Below, piece after piece: positions 24,730 through 34,434 of a stretch of DNA of 64,000 nt. The number at the start of each line of letters is the position of its first letter. Positions within the stretch are counted from its first letter, which is position 1. Source of the stretch: BPGX01 sp037447455 (GTDB lineage Bacteria > Bacteroidota > Bacteroidia > B-17B0 > Aurantibacillaceae); the NCBI GenBank assembly GCA_037447455.1, contig JBBIGQ010000004.1:62001-126000 (forward strand), in the 5' to 3' direction. Position numbers and translations under genes: made by a program. Below the pieces are notes generated by a model that was given only the letters and a program-made list of their open reading frames with translations, was not told the origin of the DNA and made no database searches.

Positions 24730-26397
24730 ATGAAAAAAATACAACACAAAAAGCAGTGGCTTTCAATTGTCTTAACTGTTTTGTTTCTCTCATGTGCCCA
24801 AGAACGGTCTTCTGTAACAGGGTGGGCATATAATGACCCATCTAATGGCGGTTTTGAAAAAGTGCCTTACGAAGAGCAAGAAACAGGTCCCGGGCTTGTA
24901 TTAATTGAAGGTGGGACTTTTACAATGGGACGCACAGAACAAGATGTTCCTTTTGACTGGAATAACGTTCCACGCCGGGTTACTGTATCTTCTTTTTATA
25001 TAGATGAAACAGAAGTAAGTAACTTTTCATACTTAGAATATTTGTATTGGACTGCAAGGGTTTTTGGACCAACATTTCCCGATATCTATTACAAAGCGTT
25101 GCCTGATACATTAGTATGGAGAGAAAAATTAGCTTACAATGAACCTTATGTAGAATACTATTTAAGACATCCATCGTACAGAGATTATCCGGTAGTTGGT
25201 GTAAACTGGCTGCAAGCGAATGATTTTTGTGCATGGCGTACCGACAGAGTAAACGAATTTATTTTAATTCGTGAAGGGCTTTTAGAACACACGCCCAATC
25301 CCACTGACCAAGATTATTTCAGTACAGAAGCGTATCTTTCCGGAAAATGGCAAGGCCAACTTTTACAAAAACTGCCTTCTTATGATGAAAATAACCCGGA
25401 AAGAGATGTAAGAATGGAAGATGGTATATTCCTTCCTAAGTATCGCCTGCCGACAGAAGCAGAATGGGAATTTGCTGCCTATGGCTTAATTGGGAATACC
25501 ATTGGGGAAAGAATTACCGACAGGAGAATTTATCCATGGAATGGACATGGTGTAAGAAATTCGGATGATAAATTTATAGGTCAAATGATGGGTAATTTCA
25601 TACGCGGGGCTGGTGATTATATGGGAGCGGCCGGTTATCTGAACGATGCCGGTGATATTACTACACCTGTATATTCATACTGGCCTAACGATTATGGTTT
25701 ATACAACATGGCCGGAAACGTAGCAGAATGGGTCATGGATGTTTATCGTCCTAATACCTTGCAAGATGCTGATGAATTCAGACCTTTCAGAGGGAATGTG
25801 TTTGTTACTCAACAAAGAGATAGCGCTACTTTAGTAGGTGGTCTTGGTGGAGAAATACTTGTAAATACGGATGGACCAGTTTATCAAAAATTTAAACACA
25901 AAGTTAATCCACCTACACCACATGGAGGAAGTGGTGAAACGACCGAAGTGGAAGATAGCGTTCTTACCATGTTGACAAAAGATCCTTATGGAAACAGCAA
26001 TGCTACATCAGAAGGCAAATCCAACATTCCCGGAAGAGTGTTATGGAGAGAAGTATCTTCAGCAGTACCATCCGATAATTTAGATGAAAGAAGAAATTAC
26101 AAAACTACCGATTATATTAATTACATGGATGGCGACATGTACAGTTCTATTTACTGGAGTTCAGATGATGTAGAAGGTACATTACAAGATAAAGGAGATA
26201 AATTAATGTACGAGTACGCCAAAACATCTTTAATCAATGATAAAGCAAGAGTGATTAAAGGTGGTAGTTGGAGAGACAGAGCATATTACATGAGCCCGGG
26301 CGTTAGAAGATTTTTAGACCAAAGGCAAGCTACTGCATGGTTAGGGTTCAGATGTGCTATGACAAGAGTGGGTAGCCCAAGAGGTTTAGGAAAATAA
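24730..26397 (+). CDS. gldJ: Gliding motility lipoprotein GldJ
   Basis: A 555-residue lipoprotein with lipobox LFLSC (Cys22) and an FGE-sulfatase/SUMF1-like domain. Diagnostic GldJ segments: TGWAYNDPSNGGFEKV, GPGLVLIEGGTFTMGRTEQD, FYIDETEVSNFSYLEYLYW, YPVVGVNWLQANDFCAWRTD, YRLPTEAEWEFAAYGLIGN, DYGLYNMAGNVAEWVMDVYR, and KGGSWRDRAYYMSPGVRRF then FRCAMTRVG. The full length and the N-terminal TGWAYNDP separate it from GldK. GldJ is needed for gliding and stabilises GldK in type IX secretion. A strong terminator follows, closing the porP-gldJ unit. A weak -7-like TACATTTA lies at 24703-24710. Confidence 0.94.
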   Translation: MKKIQHKKQWLSIVLTVLFLSCAQERSSVTGWAYNDPSNGGFEKVPYEEQETGPGLVLIEGGTFTMGRTEQDVPFDWNNVPRRVTVSSFYIDETEVSNFSYLEYLYWTARVFGPTFPDIYYKALPDTLVWREKLAYNEPYVEYYLRHPSYRDYPVVGVNWLQANDFCAWRTDRVNEFILIREGLLEHTPNPTDQDYFSTEAYLSGKWQGQLLQKLPSYDENNPERDVRMEDGIFLPKYRLPTEAEWEFAAYGLIGNTIGERITDRRIYPWNGHGVRNSDDKFIGQMMGNFIRGAGDYMGAAGYLNDAGDITTPVYSYWPNDYGLYNMAGNVAEWVMDVYRPNTLQDADEFRPFRGNVFVTQQRDSATLVGGLGGEILVNTDGPVYQKFKHKVNPPTPHGGSGETTEVEDSVLTMLTKDPYGNSNATSEGKSNIPGRVLWREVSSAVPSDNLDERRNYKTTDYINYMDGDMYSSIYWSSDDVEGTLQDKGDKLMYEYAKTSLINDKARVIKGGSWRDRAYYMSPGVRRFLDQRQATAWLGFRCAMTRVGSPRGLGK

Positions 26398-26430
26398 ACT
26401 TCGCATTTAACTTTATTATTACTTGAAAAA

Positions 26431-26457
26431 AGCCCATTAAATTAATGGGCTTTTTTT
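26431..26457. terminator. Rho-independent terminator after gldJ
   Basis: Stem AGCCCATTA (26431-26439) / TAATGGGCT (26443-26451) with a 3-base loop, followed by a run of seven T and preceded by six A. The symmetric A and T tracts allow it to work in both directions. Confidence 0.9.
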
Positions 26458-26505
26458 ATTATTGAATATTAGTTGTATTTTTTCTGTATATTTCCACAAA
26501 AAATT

Positions 26506-29289
26506 ATGAAAAAATTTAATTTTAAAATCAGTGGTGTTTTGATGCTTTTAATCAGCCACCTTCTTTTTTCTCAACAAAATAATAGCAACATTTTACCCAA
26601 TACTTTAATCCTAAAAATAAAAGAACAATACCGAAATCAGTGTCATCAAAGTGAAATTATTATTCAGGATTTGCAAAACATATTTCAGAAAATTCAAGTA
26701 ACTTCCATAAAGAAAAAATTTCCTAACCAACAACCACCTCGTGAAAAATTGAATAAATGGGGATATCCATTAGTTGATTTATCTTTGATTTATGAAATCA
26801 AATATTCACAAAATATTCCTATACAAAAAATAATTAATGCTTTAATGAATACCAATACTCTTGAATATGCTGAACCCTATTATATACCACAACTACTTTA
26901 TACACCCAACGATCCTGCCGTTTCGTTGCAATATGCACTGACTAACATACAGGCCTTTAATGCATGGAATGTGCATCAAGGAGACACAAACACTGTGGTG
27001 GGGATTACAGACACGGGTGTAGAACTTACACACTACGATTTACAAGGGAACATCAAAAAAAATTATAACGACCCAATTGATGGAATCGATAATGATGGAG
27101 ATGGTTATGTAGATAATTTTCAAGGATGGGATTTAGGAACCAATGACAATGACCCAACCTGGCAAGGGGATGAGCATGGTATACACGTTACAGGAATAGC
27201 CGCTGCGAGCACAGACAATGCGACCGGAATGGCTGGTGTAGGTTTTAAATGCAGATATTTACCTGTAAAAATTGCCGATGCTGCCGGCAATCTGGTGGCC
27301 TCCTATGAAGGTATAAAATACGCTGCTGAACATGGTTGCAAAGTTATTAACTGTTCATGGGGCAGTACCGCCGGCGGACAATATGGTCAAGATATTATTA
27401 ACTATGCTACCTTTAATTATGATGCACTTGTAGTAGCGGCCTGCGGGAACAATAGTGTAGATCAGGAATTTTTTCCAGCAGCTTATGATAATGTTTTGGC
27501 AGTAGCCAGTACAGATAATACAGATGTAAAAAGCAATTTTTCCAATTATGGGTATTATGTAGATATATGTGCGCCCGGTTCTAACATTTATTCTACATGG
27601 AACGGTAACTCATACATTTTTAGTGGTGGCACCTCTATGGCTTCTCCTTGTGTGGCAGGTGGGGCCGCTCTGGTACGTTCTTATTTCCCATCTTACAATG
27701 CCTTACAAACATTATATCGCTTAAAGCAAACGGCTGATAATATTTACGGATTATCTGGTAATGCTTCCTATCAAAATAAACTCGGTACAGGACGGCTCAA
27801 TCTGTACAGATCACTTACCGATTCTAATTTACCTTATGTAGTATATCAAAATAGCTCTGTATCCGATAAAAACGATGAACTCTTTTTAAATGGCGACACA
27901 TTAAGAATAACAGGAGAATTTAAAAACTTTTTAGCAAACGCTTCCAATCTAACTGCCACATTAACTTGTCTTTCTCCAACTATTCAAGTAACTCCTTTAA
28001 CCAATACATTCTCAATTGGCTCATTAAACACATTAGCTAGTGTCAATCATTCTTTAACTCCATTTACATTTAAGGTTAATTTCAATTTTGCACCAAATAC
28101 TCCTATTACCTTCAAAATTGTTATTTCTGATGGTAGTAACTCCTGGACGCAATTTTTCTATGTATACATGAATGCTACTTACATCAATATCACTGTAAAC
28201 GATGTGTTTTCTACTGGAACCAGTAATGGTAGAATAGGATACAATAGCACCAATCAAATACAAGGGCTTGGCTTTACCTACAATGGAAATAATCTGTTGT
28301 ATGAAGCAGGACTTATGTTTGGTGTATCTACTACAAGTGTTTCAAATTGTGTAAGAAATGCCAGTGGCGGATACGACAATGAATTTACTACGGTCTCACC
28401 AATTGTGAAAATACCGGCAGGTTCTGCACTGAGCGATATGGATACGTATGCAAAATTTAATGACGCTGCTTCCTCTACACCTATGAATGTAGAAGTAGAA
28501 CAACGCACCTTTGCATGGAGTACAATTCCCAATACCAAATTTATCATCTGGGAATATACATTCAACAACAATCAATCAAGTACTCTCAATAATTTTTATG
28601 CCGGAATCTTTGCTGATTTTGATATTGATGCTTCCAGCTATGCAGATAATAAATGCACCTATGATAGTGGCACTAAAATGGGTTATACCTACAGAACTAC
28701 CGGAACGCCATTATTTGCTGGAATTAAATTACTGACACATTCAGTAACTCCTGTTTTTTACGGCATTGATAATATCAATGGTGGTGGCGGTGGAGTTAAT
28801 CTTTATGATGGTTATGATAAATCTGAAAAATACACCACACTTTCAACACAACGATTGAATGCAGGACAAGGGGCTACTGGAAACGATGTAATTGAAGTCA
28901 TGTCGGCCGGACCACTGACTATCAACCCAGGTCAAAGTGTAAAGGTGGCATTTGCCCTAATAGCCGGCGATAGTTTGCAAGATATAATCAATTCTGCTAA
29001 TCAAGCGCAAATTATGTACGATAATTGGCCATTACTAGTAAAAAACTTTAAAGACAATAATCATTATCTTATTTATCCTAATCCTGCTAACGATTGGCTA
29101 TTCATCAGCACACAGGATAACTTGAATAAGTATATTGAAATTACGGATGTTACGGGAAAAATAGTATATCGTAATGCCTTCGAAGAGAATGTGTTTGCTC
29201 TATTTATACAAAATTGGTCAAAAGGAATTTATTTTATTAAAATTGCCAGCGACAAAAATACCTTTACACAAAAGTTCATCATTGAATAA
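26506..29289 (+). CDS. Secreted subtilisin-like serine protease with type IX sorting domain
   Basis: A 927-residue protein. Signal peptide MKKFNFKISGVLMLLISHLL ends near LFSQ. A propeptide-like segment runs to about 145, then the S8 domain with Asp169 (VVGITDTGVEL), His224 (DEHGIHVTGIAA), NCSWGSTAGG, and Ser377 (GGTSMASPCVAGGAA). Beta-rich modules fill about 450-850. The C-terminal about 75 residues (YLIYPNPANDWLFIST, ITDVTGKIVYRN, KGIYFIKIASDKNTFTQKFI) form a type A sorting domain for type IX secretion. It is therefore a substrate of the machinery encoded beside it (porP, gldJ). Start at ATG 26506; the TTG at 26473 lies upstream of a TATATTTC box. Confidence 0.93.
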   Translation: MKKFNFKISGVLMLLISHLLFSQQNNSNILPNTLILKIKEQYRNQCHQSEIIIQDLQNIFQKIQVTSIKKKFPNQQPPREKLNKWGYPLVDLSLIYEIKYSQNIPIQKIINALMNTNTLEYAEPYYIPQLLYTPNDPAVSLQYALTNIQAFNAWNVHQGDTNTVVGITDTGVELTHYDLQGNIKKNYNDPIDGIDNDGDGYVDNFQGWDLGTNDNDPTWQGDEHGIHVTGIAAASTDNATGMAGVGFKCRYLPVKIADAAGNLVASYEGIKYAAEHGCKVINCSWGSTAGGQYGQDIINYATFNYDALVVAACGNNSVDQEFFPAAYDNVLAVASTDNTDVKSNFSNYGYYVDICAPGSNIYSTWNGNSYIFSGGTSMASPCVAGGAALVRSYFPSYNALQTLYRLKQTADNIYGLSGNASYQNKLGTGRLNLYRSLTDSNLPYVVYQNSSVSDKNDELFLNGDTLRITGEFKNFLANASNLTATLTCLSPTIQVTPLTNTFSIGSLNTLASVNHSLTPFTFKVNFNFAPNTPITFKIVISDGSNSWTQFFYVYMNATYINITVNDVFSTGTSNGRIGYNSTNQIQGLGFTYNGNNLLYEAGLMFGVSTTSVSNCVRNASGGYDNEFTTVSPIVKIPAGSALSDMDTYAKFNDAASSTPMNVEVEQRTFAWSTIPNTKFIIWEYTFNNNQSSTLNNFYAGIFADFDIDASSYADNKCTYDSGTKMGYTYRTTGTPLFAGIKLLTHSVTPVFYGIDNINGGGGGVNLYDGYDKSEKYTTLSTQRLNAGQGATGNDVIEVMSAGPLTINPGQSVKVAFALIAGDSLQDIINSANQAQIMYDNWPLLVKNFKDNNHYLIYPNPANDWLFISTQDNLNKYIEITDVTGKIVYRNAFEENVFALFIQNWSKGIYFIKIASDKNTFTQKFIIE

Positions 29290-29295
29290 AATAGT

Positions 29296-30186
29296 ATGAA
29301 AACTAATTCTTTAAAAGGCGCCGGTGTTGCAATAGTTACACCTTTTACAAAATCAGGAAAGATTGATGAAAAAGCATTACAAAAATTAGTACAACATTTA
29401 ATCAAAGGAAAAGTTGAATACATTGTTGTATTAGGTACAACAGGCGAAAGTGCTACATTAGACAAAGAAGAAAAAAAGCAAGTTATTCAAATTATTAAGG
29501 AAGAAAATAAAAACAAACTTCCATTAGTTTTAGGTATTGGCGGGAACAATACATACCACATCCTAAAAGAGTTTGAAACGTTTGATTCATCAGGTTTTTC
29601 AGCGATACTTTCTGTTTCGCCATATTACAATAAACCATCGCAGGAAGGGATTTATCAACACTACAAAGCATTAGCAGGAGCCTCACCATTGCCGATAATA
29701 CTTTACAATGTTCCGGGCCGAACGTCTTCCAATATTCAGTGGCAAACTACCTTACGATTAGCCAACGATTTTAAAAACATCATTGGGATTAAGGAAGCAT
29801 CCGGTAATGTTGAACAAATTATGAAAATTATTGCCAAGCGCCCCAAAAATTTTTTAGTGCTTAGCGGTGATGATAATCTCACATTGCCACTCCTTGCAGC
29901 AGGCACGGATGGTGTCATTTCAGTAGTGGCGAATGCCTATCCCAAACGTTTTTCTGAAATGGTTCGTGCAGCATTAAAAGGAGATTTTGACAAAGCAAGA
30001 AAACTACATTATTCGTTATTATTCTTCACAGAACAACTATTTGCAGATGGGAACCCGGGCGGTATTAAATATGCGTTAAGTAAACTGGGCATTATTCAAG
30101 GGTATTTGCGTTTGCCTTTAGTAGTGCCCAACAAAATCGTTCAATCTGAAATTGAAAAACAAATTCAGTTAATAGGTAAAGATTAA
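29296..30186 (+). CDS. dapA: 4-hydroxy-tetrahydrodipicolinate synthase
   Basis: A 296-residue aldolase-fold enzyme that joins pyruvate and aspartate semialdehyde in lysine/diaminopimelate synthesis. Motifs: VAIVTPFTKSGKIDEKAL, VVLGTTGESATL, SPYYNKPSQEGIYQHYKAL, YNVPGRTSSNI (Tyr137), IGIKEASGN with Schiff-base Lys166, and LLAAGTDGVISVVANAYP. Full length. It starts 6 bases after the protease stop and ends 2 bases before the phosphoribosyltransferase. Read-through from the protease is likely, though these functions are unrelated. Confidence 0.95.
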   Translation: MKTNSLKGAGVAIVTPFTKSGKIDEKALQKLVQHLIKGKVEYIVVLGTTGESATLDKEEKKQVIQIIKEENKNKLPLVLGIGGNNTYHILKEFETFDSSGFSAILSVSPYYNKPSQEGIYQHYKALAGASPLPIILYNVPGRTSSNIQWQTTLRLANDFKNIIGIKEASGNVEQIMKIIAKRPKNFLVLSGDDNLTLPLLAAGTDGVISVVANAYPKRFSEMVRAALKGDFDKARKLHYSLLFFTEQLFADGNPGGIKYALSKLGIIQGYLRLPLVVPNKIVQSEIEKQIQLIGKD

Positions 30187-30188
30187 CT

Positions 30189-30701
30189 ATGTCCGCTAAA
30201 AGTTTATTGTTAAGTGCCCAACAAATTGACCTTAAAATTCAAAGATTAGGTAACGAAGTAGCAGAGCATTATTATAATACCAAACAACTTTTTGTATTTG
30301 GGATTGAAAAACAGGGTTTGATATTAGCAGAACGAATTTGTCAGGAAATTAAAAAAAATATATCTATTCAATTGGAATTACACAAACTTTTCATCAATAA
30401 AAAAGATCCTATTGGATCAGTAAAAATACAAGAAGATGTATTAAAAAAATTAAAGAATAAGGATGTATTAATTGTAGATGATGTATTAAATAGTGGTAAG
30501 ACCATGTTTTATGCCCTACAAGCTTTTGTAGACATTGATTTAAATTCATTAAGAGTGTTGGTTTTAGTGAATAGAAGCCATCAACAGTTTCCTGTGCATC
30601 CTGATTTTGTAGGAATGACTTTATCTACTACATTTCAAAATCATATAGAAGCTGTACTGAATACTAAACCTACTTCGCAAGTCTTTCTATTGAGCCGATG
30701 A
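30189..30701 (+). CDS. PyrR-like phosphoribosyltransferase
   Basis: A 170-residue type I phosphoribosyltransferase. The PRPP-binding motif is DVLIVDDVLNSGKTMFYAL, and the PyrR-type hydrophobic floor is VNRSHQQFPVHPDFVGMTLS. PyrR proteins either regulate pyrimidine genes or have weak uracil phosphoribosyltransferase activity. No pyr gene or attenuator is nearby, so regulation cannot be inferred. The stop overlaps the next start by 4 bases (ATGA), so it is translationally coupled to the SpoIIE phosphatase. Confidence 0.82.
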   Translation: MSAKSLLLSAQQIDLKIQRLGNEVAEHYYNTKQLFVFGIEKQGLILAERICQEIKKNISIQLELHKLFINKKDPIGSVKIQEDVLKKLKNKDVLIVDDVLNSGKTMFYALQAFVDIDLNSLRVLVLVNRSHQQFPVHPDFVGMTLSTTFQNHIEAVLNTKPTSQVFLLSR

Positions 30702-31933
30702 GCATGCTTTCACACAAAGAGATAAAGGATTTAAAGCTGAATTTGCTGTTACAGATTACAAAGTCCATTAACAATAATGTTTCCGTTGAAGAATTATTGC
30801 AAATATATAAAGATTTTTTACATAAAACTTTGTCTATACCAAAATTGTGTTTATTCATAAACAACACCATCAATACGTCCAATGAACATCAAGAAGAATG
30901 GGAGTGTTTGATAAAAATCGGATTAAAAAAAAGTCACCATGTAGCGTTTGAAAAAAAATTATTATTAGTAAAAGACATTGCAACTTTGACAACATTTCAG
31001 AGTACTTTGAGTAAAGAATTTGATGTGGTCGTTCCTGTTTATCACAAATCCATTCCGCTTGCTTATCTGCTGATGGGTGATGTTAATCCTGAAAAAATCG
31101 GAATGAGTCCGGTGGTTCAGCATTTGCCTTTTGTTCAGACATTGACCAATATCATCGTTGTTGCCATTGAAAATAAAAAATTATACCGCAAAGCCATTCA
31201 GCAGGCCGAAATAAATAAAGAAATAGAATTGGCACGACAAGTACAAGCCATGCTACTACCACAGTATTTACCTTATACGAAAAATATAAAAGTAGCGGCA
31301 GATTATATTCCTTTTTCACTTATTGGAGGAGATTATTACGATATAATTAAACTTAATAATCACGAATACATTTTTTGCATAGCAGATGTTTCGGGAAAAG
31401 GTATATCTGCGGCTTTATTAATGAGTAATATACAGGCCGCTCTTCGTACCGCTCTTGAATTTACACACAACCTAAAAGACATTATCATTCAGATTAATAA
31501 AAGAATTATTGAAAATGCTAAAGGAGAAAAATTCGTTTCTCTTTTTCTTGGAAAAATTAATTTACAAAGTCAACAATTAACATACATCAACGCAGGGCAT
31601 AACCCGCCTATTTTGTGGTTAGATAATCAATTAGCTTACTTAGACAAAGGAACAAGTTTGTTAGGTTTTTTAGACCAACTGCCATTTATTGACTTGAATA
31701 TATTAGATTACAAAAAAGAACTCTTTTTATTTTCTTACACAGATGGACTCACAGATTTTCTTGATTTATTTAATATTGATCTAAGGGAATTGACTGATTT
31801 TATATCAAAACATAGGCATAAAACAGTTATAGAAACTAAAAAACAAATCCTGAATTGGATCAATCAATTACAAAACAAACAGAATATTTTAAAGGATGAT
31901 CTGGCTATCTTTATAATGCAATGTTATGCCTGA
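30698..31933 (+). CDS. SpoIIE/RsbU-type PP2C serine phosphatase with N-terminal sensor-like region
   Basis: A 411-residue protein. Residues 1-155 look like a GAF-type sensor (SVEELLQIYKDFLHKTLSIP, then VVVPVYHKSIPLAYLLMGD). A helical linker EINKEIELARQVQAMLLPQY leads into the PP2C domain: AADYIPFSLIGGDYYDIIKL, FCIADVSGKGISAALLMSNI, YINAGHNPPILW, FSYTDGLTDFLD. The metal-binding Asp residues (GGDYYD, ADVSGKG, TDG, DD near the end) are all there. RsbU-like phosphatases dephosphorylate anti-anti-sigma factors in partner-switching cascades. No such partner is encoded nearby. Confidence 0.88.
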   Translation: MSMLSHKEIKDLKLNLLLQITKSINNNVSVEELLQIYKDFLHKTLSIPKLCLFINNTINTSNEHQEEWECLIKIGLKKSHHVAFEKKLLLVKDIATLTTFQSTLSKEFDVVVPVYHKSIPLAYLLMGDVNPEKIGMSPVVQHLPFVQTLTNIIVVAIENKKLYRKAIQQAEINKEIELARQVQAMLLPQYLPYTKNIKVAADYIPFSLIGGDYYDIIKLNNHEYIFCIADVSGKGISAALLMSNIQAALRTALEFTHNLKDIIIQINKRIIENAKGEKFVSLFLGKINLQSQQLTYINAGHNPPILWLDNQLAYLDKGTSLLGFLDQLPFIDLNILDYKKELFLFSYTDGLTDFLDLFNIDLRELTDFISKHRHKTVIETKKQILNWINQLQNKQNILKDDLAIFIMQCYA

Positions 31934-31945
31934 AAAATTCAGCCA

Positions 31946-33016
31946 TTACTCTTGTTGTTCACTAATTTTTATCACAATTTCAGCTAATACTTCATTATCC
32001 GTGATTTGTTCAAGTTTAAAGTACGCATTGTTTCCATACAATAATTGCAACCTATCTAAAGTATTTTTAATCCCTATACCATTAGTAGCGTTTTCATTTT
32101 TTTGAATCTTACCGGAATTGATAATAGAAACAAACCACATCGGAAAAGCCAAACGGGAATATATACGAATATTACCGCCTTTTGGTTGTTTAGCAATACC
32201 GTGTTTAATGGCATTCTCTACCAAGGTTTGAATCATTAAGGGGGGTATTGAAAACTGCAATGTTTTAGGAGCAATTTCAAATGAATAATTTAATCGCTCT
32301 TCATATCTAATTTTTTCAAGAGATAAATAATCTTTCACAATACTGATTTCATCTTCAAAATGAATTTCTTTATTTTTTTGAGCCGATAAAATGTTTCTCA
32401 AAATATTAGAAAGTTGTGTGATAGCTTCTCTTGATTTTTGAGGTTCTTCGTCTATCAACGCACGAATACTATTTAAAGCATTGAATAAAAAGTGCGGATT
32501 GAGTTGGGACTTTAATATATTTAATTCCACCTCACGATTGGCTGCCTCTAATTTTAATTCCGTAATTTCTTCTTTTCTATAATTGATGACATAATTTATA
32601 CCAAAGTACCCTACATTCCATACTAAAAAAACCACATAAAAATTATAATATCCGGACACATCTAAAAACGCTGTATTATCAGAATTTTTATTTAAAACGC
32701 CCAAATAGCAGCCAATCCATTGGACAATATTGAAAAACAGATAAGACAATATAACCGGCGATATTAACGTCACAAGAATCTGAACGTACAAAGGTTTTTG
32801 AATTACAAGAAATTTTTTCAGAAAAAATCGGTAAACATGAGAGATTAAAAAACCAATGAATAACCACGACAAATAAAACAATATTACATTTACATTCAAC
32901 GGTAAAGCTATCTTGTAAAACAAAACATGAATGAGTGTAAAAACAAGCCAGCCGCTAAACTGAGCAATATAATACCAACGATTTATCTTAAAATATCGGA
33001 TAATTTCATTTACCAT
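31946..33016 (-). CDS. LytS/YehU-type membrane histidine kinase
   Basis: A 356-residue sensor with four predicted membrane segments in residues 10-155 (for example YYIAQFSGWLVFTLIHVLFY). A coiled linker leads to the His_kinase domain ELNILKSQLNPHFLFNALNS, whose His in NPHFLFN is the phosphorylation site. The ATPase domain follows: IPPLMIQTLVENAIKHGIAK (N box), then TNGIGIKNTLDRLQLLYG (G box). Such kinases normally pair with a LytTR response regulator encoded next door. Here none is present: the next gene is the oppositely oriented RsbU-like phosphatase. The ATG overlaps the end of the FAD oxidase by 7 bases. Confidence 0.9.
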   Translation of the reverse strand: MVNEIIRYFKINRWYYIAQFSGWLVFTLIHVLFYKIALPLNVNVILFYLSWLFIGFLISHVYRFFLKKFLVIQKPLYVQILVTLISPVILSYLFFNIVQWIGCYLGVLNKNSDNTAFLDVSGYYNFYVVFLVWNVGYFGINYVINYRKEEITELKLEAANREVELNILKSQLNPHFLFNALNSIRALIDEEPQKSREAITQLSNILRNILSAQKNKEIHFEDEISIVKDYLSLEKIRYEERLNYSFEIAPKTLQFSIPPLMIQTLVENAIKHGIAKQPKGGNIRIYSRLAFPMWFVSIINSGKIQKNENATNGIGIKNTLDRLQLLYGNNAYFKLEQITDNEVLAEIVIKISEQQE

Positions 33017-34434
33017 GTGTCTGGCAATATTTTGTAAGGATTTAAGATGTTATTAGTATCAAATGTTTTTTTTATACCACAAAATAAATTAAAATGTGCG
33101 GATGTAAAGATAACAGGCAAATAATTTTTTTGTACCCAGCCAATGCCATGTTCGCCACTAATAGTGCCCCCCAAAGATTTACACACTTCAAAAATTTCTT
33201 TAATAGCATTCGGTAATTCTTCGTTCCACTTACCATCATCCATTTTATCTTTGATAATATTTACATGCAAATTACCATCACCGGCGTGCCCATAACATAC
33301 AGAATGAAAACCATATTTTTTTCCGATTAACTTCACCTTCTGTAACAATTCCGGCAATGCTGCCCTTGGTACCACTGTATCTTCTTCTTTGTATACAGAA
33401 TTGGATTTAACGGCTTCTCCCACTTTTCTACGAATTTTCCACAATGTGTTTTTTTCTTCTTCTGTTTCTGCGATCATAGGTTCATCTGTTTGAGGATATT
33501 TTTCAAGTACCTGATTTAATTGTTCAACTTGTTCCCAAACATTCTCCTTTGTAAGTCCTTCTAATTCAATTAAAAGCAATGCTCTTGTGTGTTCAGAAAC
33601 TGAAATATTAGAAATGTGATTATACTTCATGCTCCATTCTATCGCATCCTTTTCCATAAATTCTAATGCCGACGGACTGATATGATTCAACAGAATATCA
33701 TTAACTGCTTTGCAAGCATCTAATTCATTTTGAAACGAAAACAGAAGTAACATATTGTGCGGCATTTTAGAAACCACTTTCACTACAATCTTTGTGATTA
33801 TTCCTAATGTACCTTCACTACCAATAAATAAATGGGTTAAGTTGTATGCAGTAGAATATTTTAGAGTGTTAGCGCCTGTCCAGATAACATCGCCGGTTGC
33901 TAAGACCACTTCAAGGTTCAAAACATAATCACGGGTTGTTCCATATTTAACAGCTTTCGGACCGCCGCTTGCGTGTGCCACATTTCCACCAATTGTACTC
34001 ACTTGCCAGCTGGCCGGGTCGGGCGGATAAAACAAACCATAAGGTTCTAATGCTTTTTGTAATTCATAATTTATCACGCCGGGCTCCACCGTTGCCTGAA
34101 AATTATTGGTATCAATTTTCAAAATACGATTCATCTTTCTTGTAGACAAAACAACCCCACCACAAACAGGTAAAGCGCCACCACTCAAGCTCGTTCCTGC
34201 ACCACGTGTTGTTACAGGAATCCATTGTTCATTGCAATACTTTAAAATCTTGCTGACCTCAGCAGAGTTTTCAGGAAATAAAACTAAATCCGGATAAAAA
34301 ATTAAATCCTCTGTTTCATCGTGCGCATAATCATACAACAATGATTTTTCTCTGATAACCTTTGAATCACCTAATAACTTAACAAACCATTGAATATCGC
34401 TTTCATCAATTATTTTATACTTAGTTTTACTCAT
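33010..34434 (-). CDS. GlcD/D-lactate-dehydrogenase-type FAD-linked oxidase
   Basis: A 474-residue flavoprotein of the vanillyl-alcohol-oxidase fold. The FAD-binding N-domain shows WIPVTTRGAGTSLSGGALPV, then PPDPASWQVSTIGGNVAHAS, GGPKAVKYGTTRDYVL and FIGSEGTLGIITKIVVKV. The C-domain has SVCYGHAGDGNLHVNI and GGTISGEHGIGWVQKNYL, typical of D-lactate or glycolate oxidases. Substrate undetermined. It lies inside an overlapping set: 8 bases with the 1,497-residue gene before it and 7 bases with the kinase after it. No GlcE/GlcF subunits follow. Confidence 0.88.
   Translation of the reverse strand: MSKTKYKIIDESDIQWFVKLLGDSKVIREKSLLYDYAHDETEDLIFYPDLVLFPENSAEVSKILKYCNEQWIPVTTRGAGTSLSGGALPVCGGVVLSTRKMNRILKIDTNNFQATVEPGVINYELQKALEPYGLFYPPDPASWQVSTIGGNVAHASGGPKAVKYGTTRDYVLNLEVVLATGDVIWTGANTLKYSTAYNLTHLFIGSEGTLGIITKIVVKVVSKMPHNMLLLFSFQNELDACKAVNDILLNHISPSALEFMEKDAIEWSMKYNHISNISVSEHTRALLLIELEGLTKENVWEQVEQLNQVLEKYPQTDEPMIAETEEEKNTLWKIRRKVGEAVKSNSVYKEEDTVVPRAALPELLQKVKLIGKKYGFHSVCYGHAGDGNLHVNIIKDKMDDGKWNEELPNAIKEIFEVCKSLGGTISGEHGIGWVQKNYLPVIFTSAHFNLFCGIKKTFDTNNILNPYKILPDTW

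Noticed and set aside
31930..31942. Hairpin CTGAA/TTCAG as terminator between the phosphatase and the kinase
   Set aside because: Only a 5-bp AT-rich stem with no T-run on either strand.
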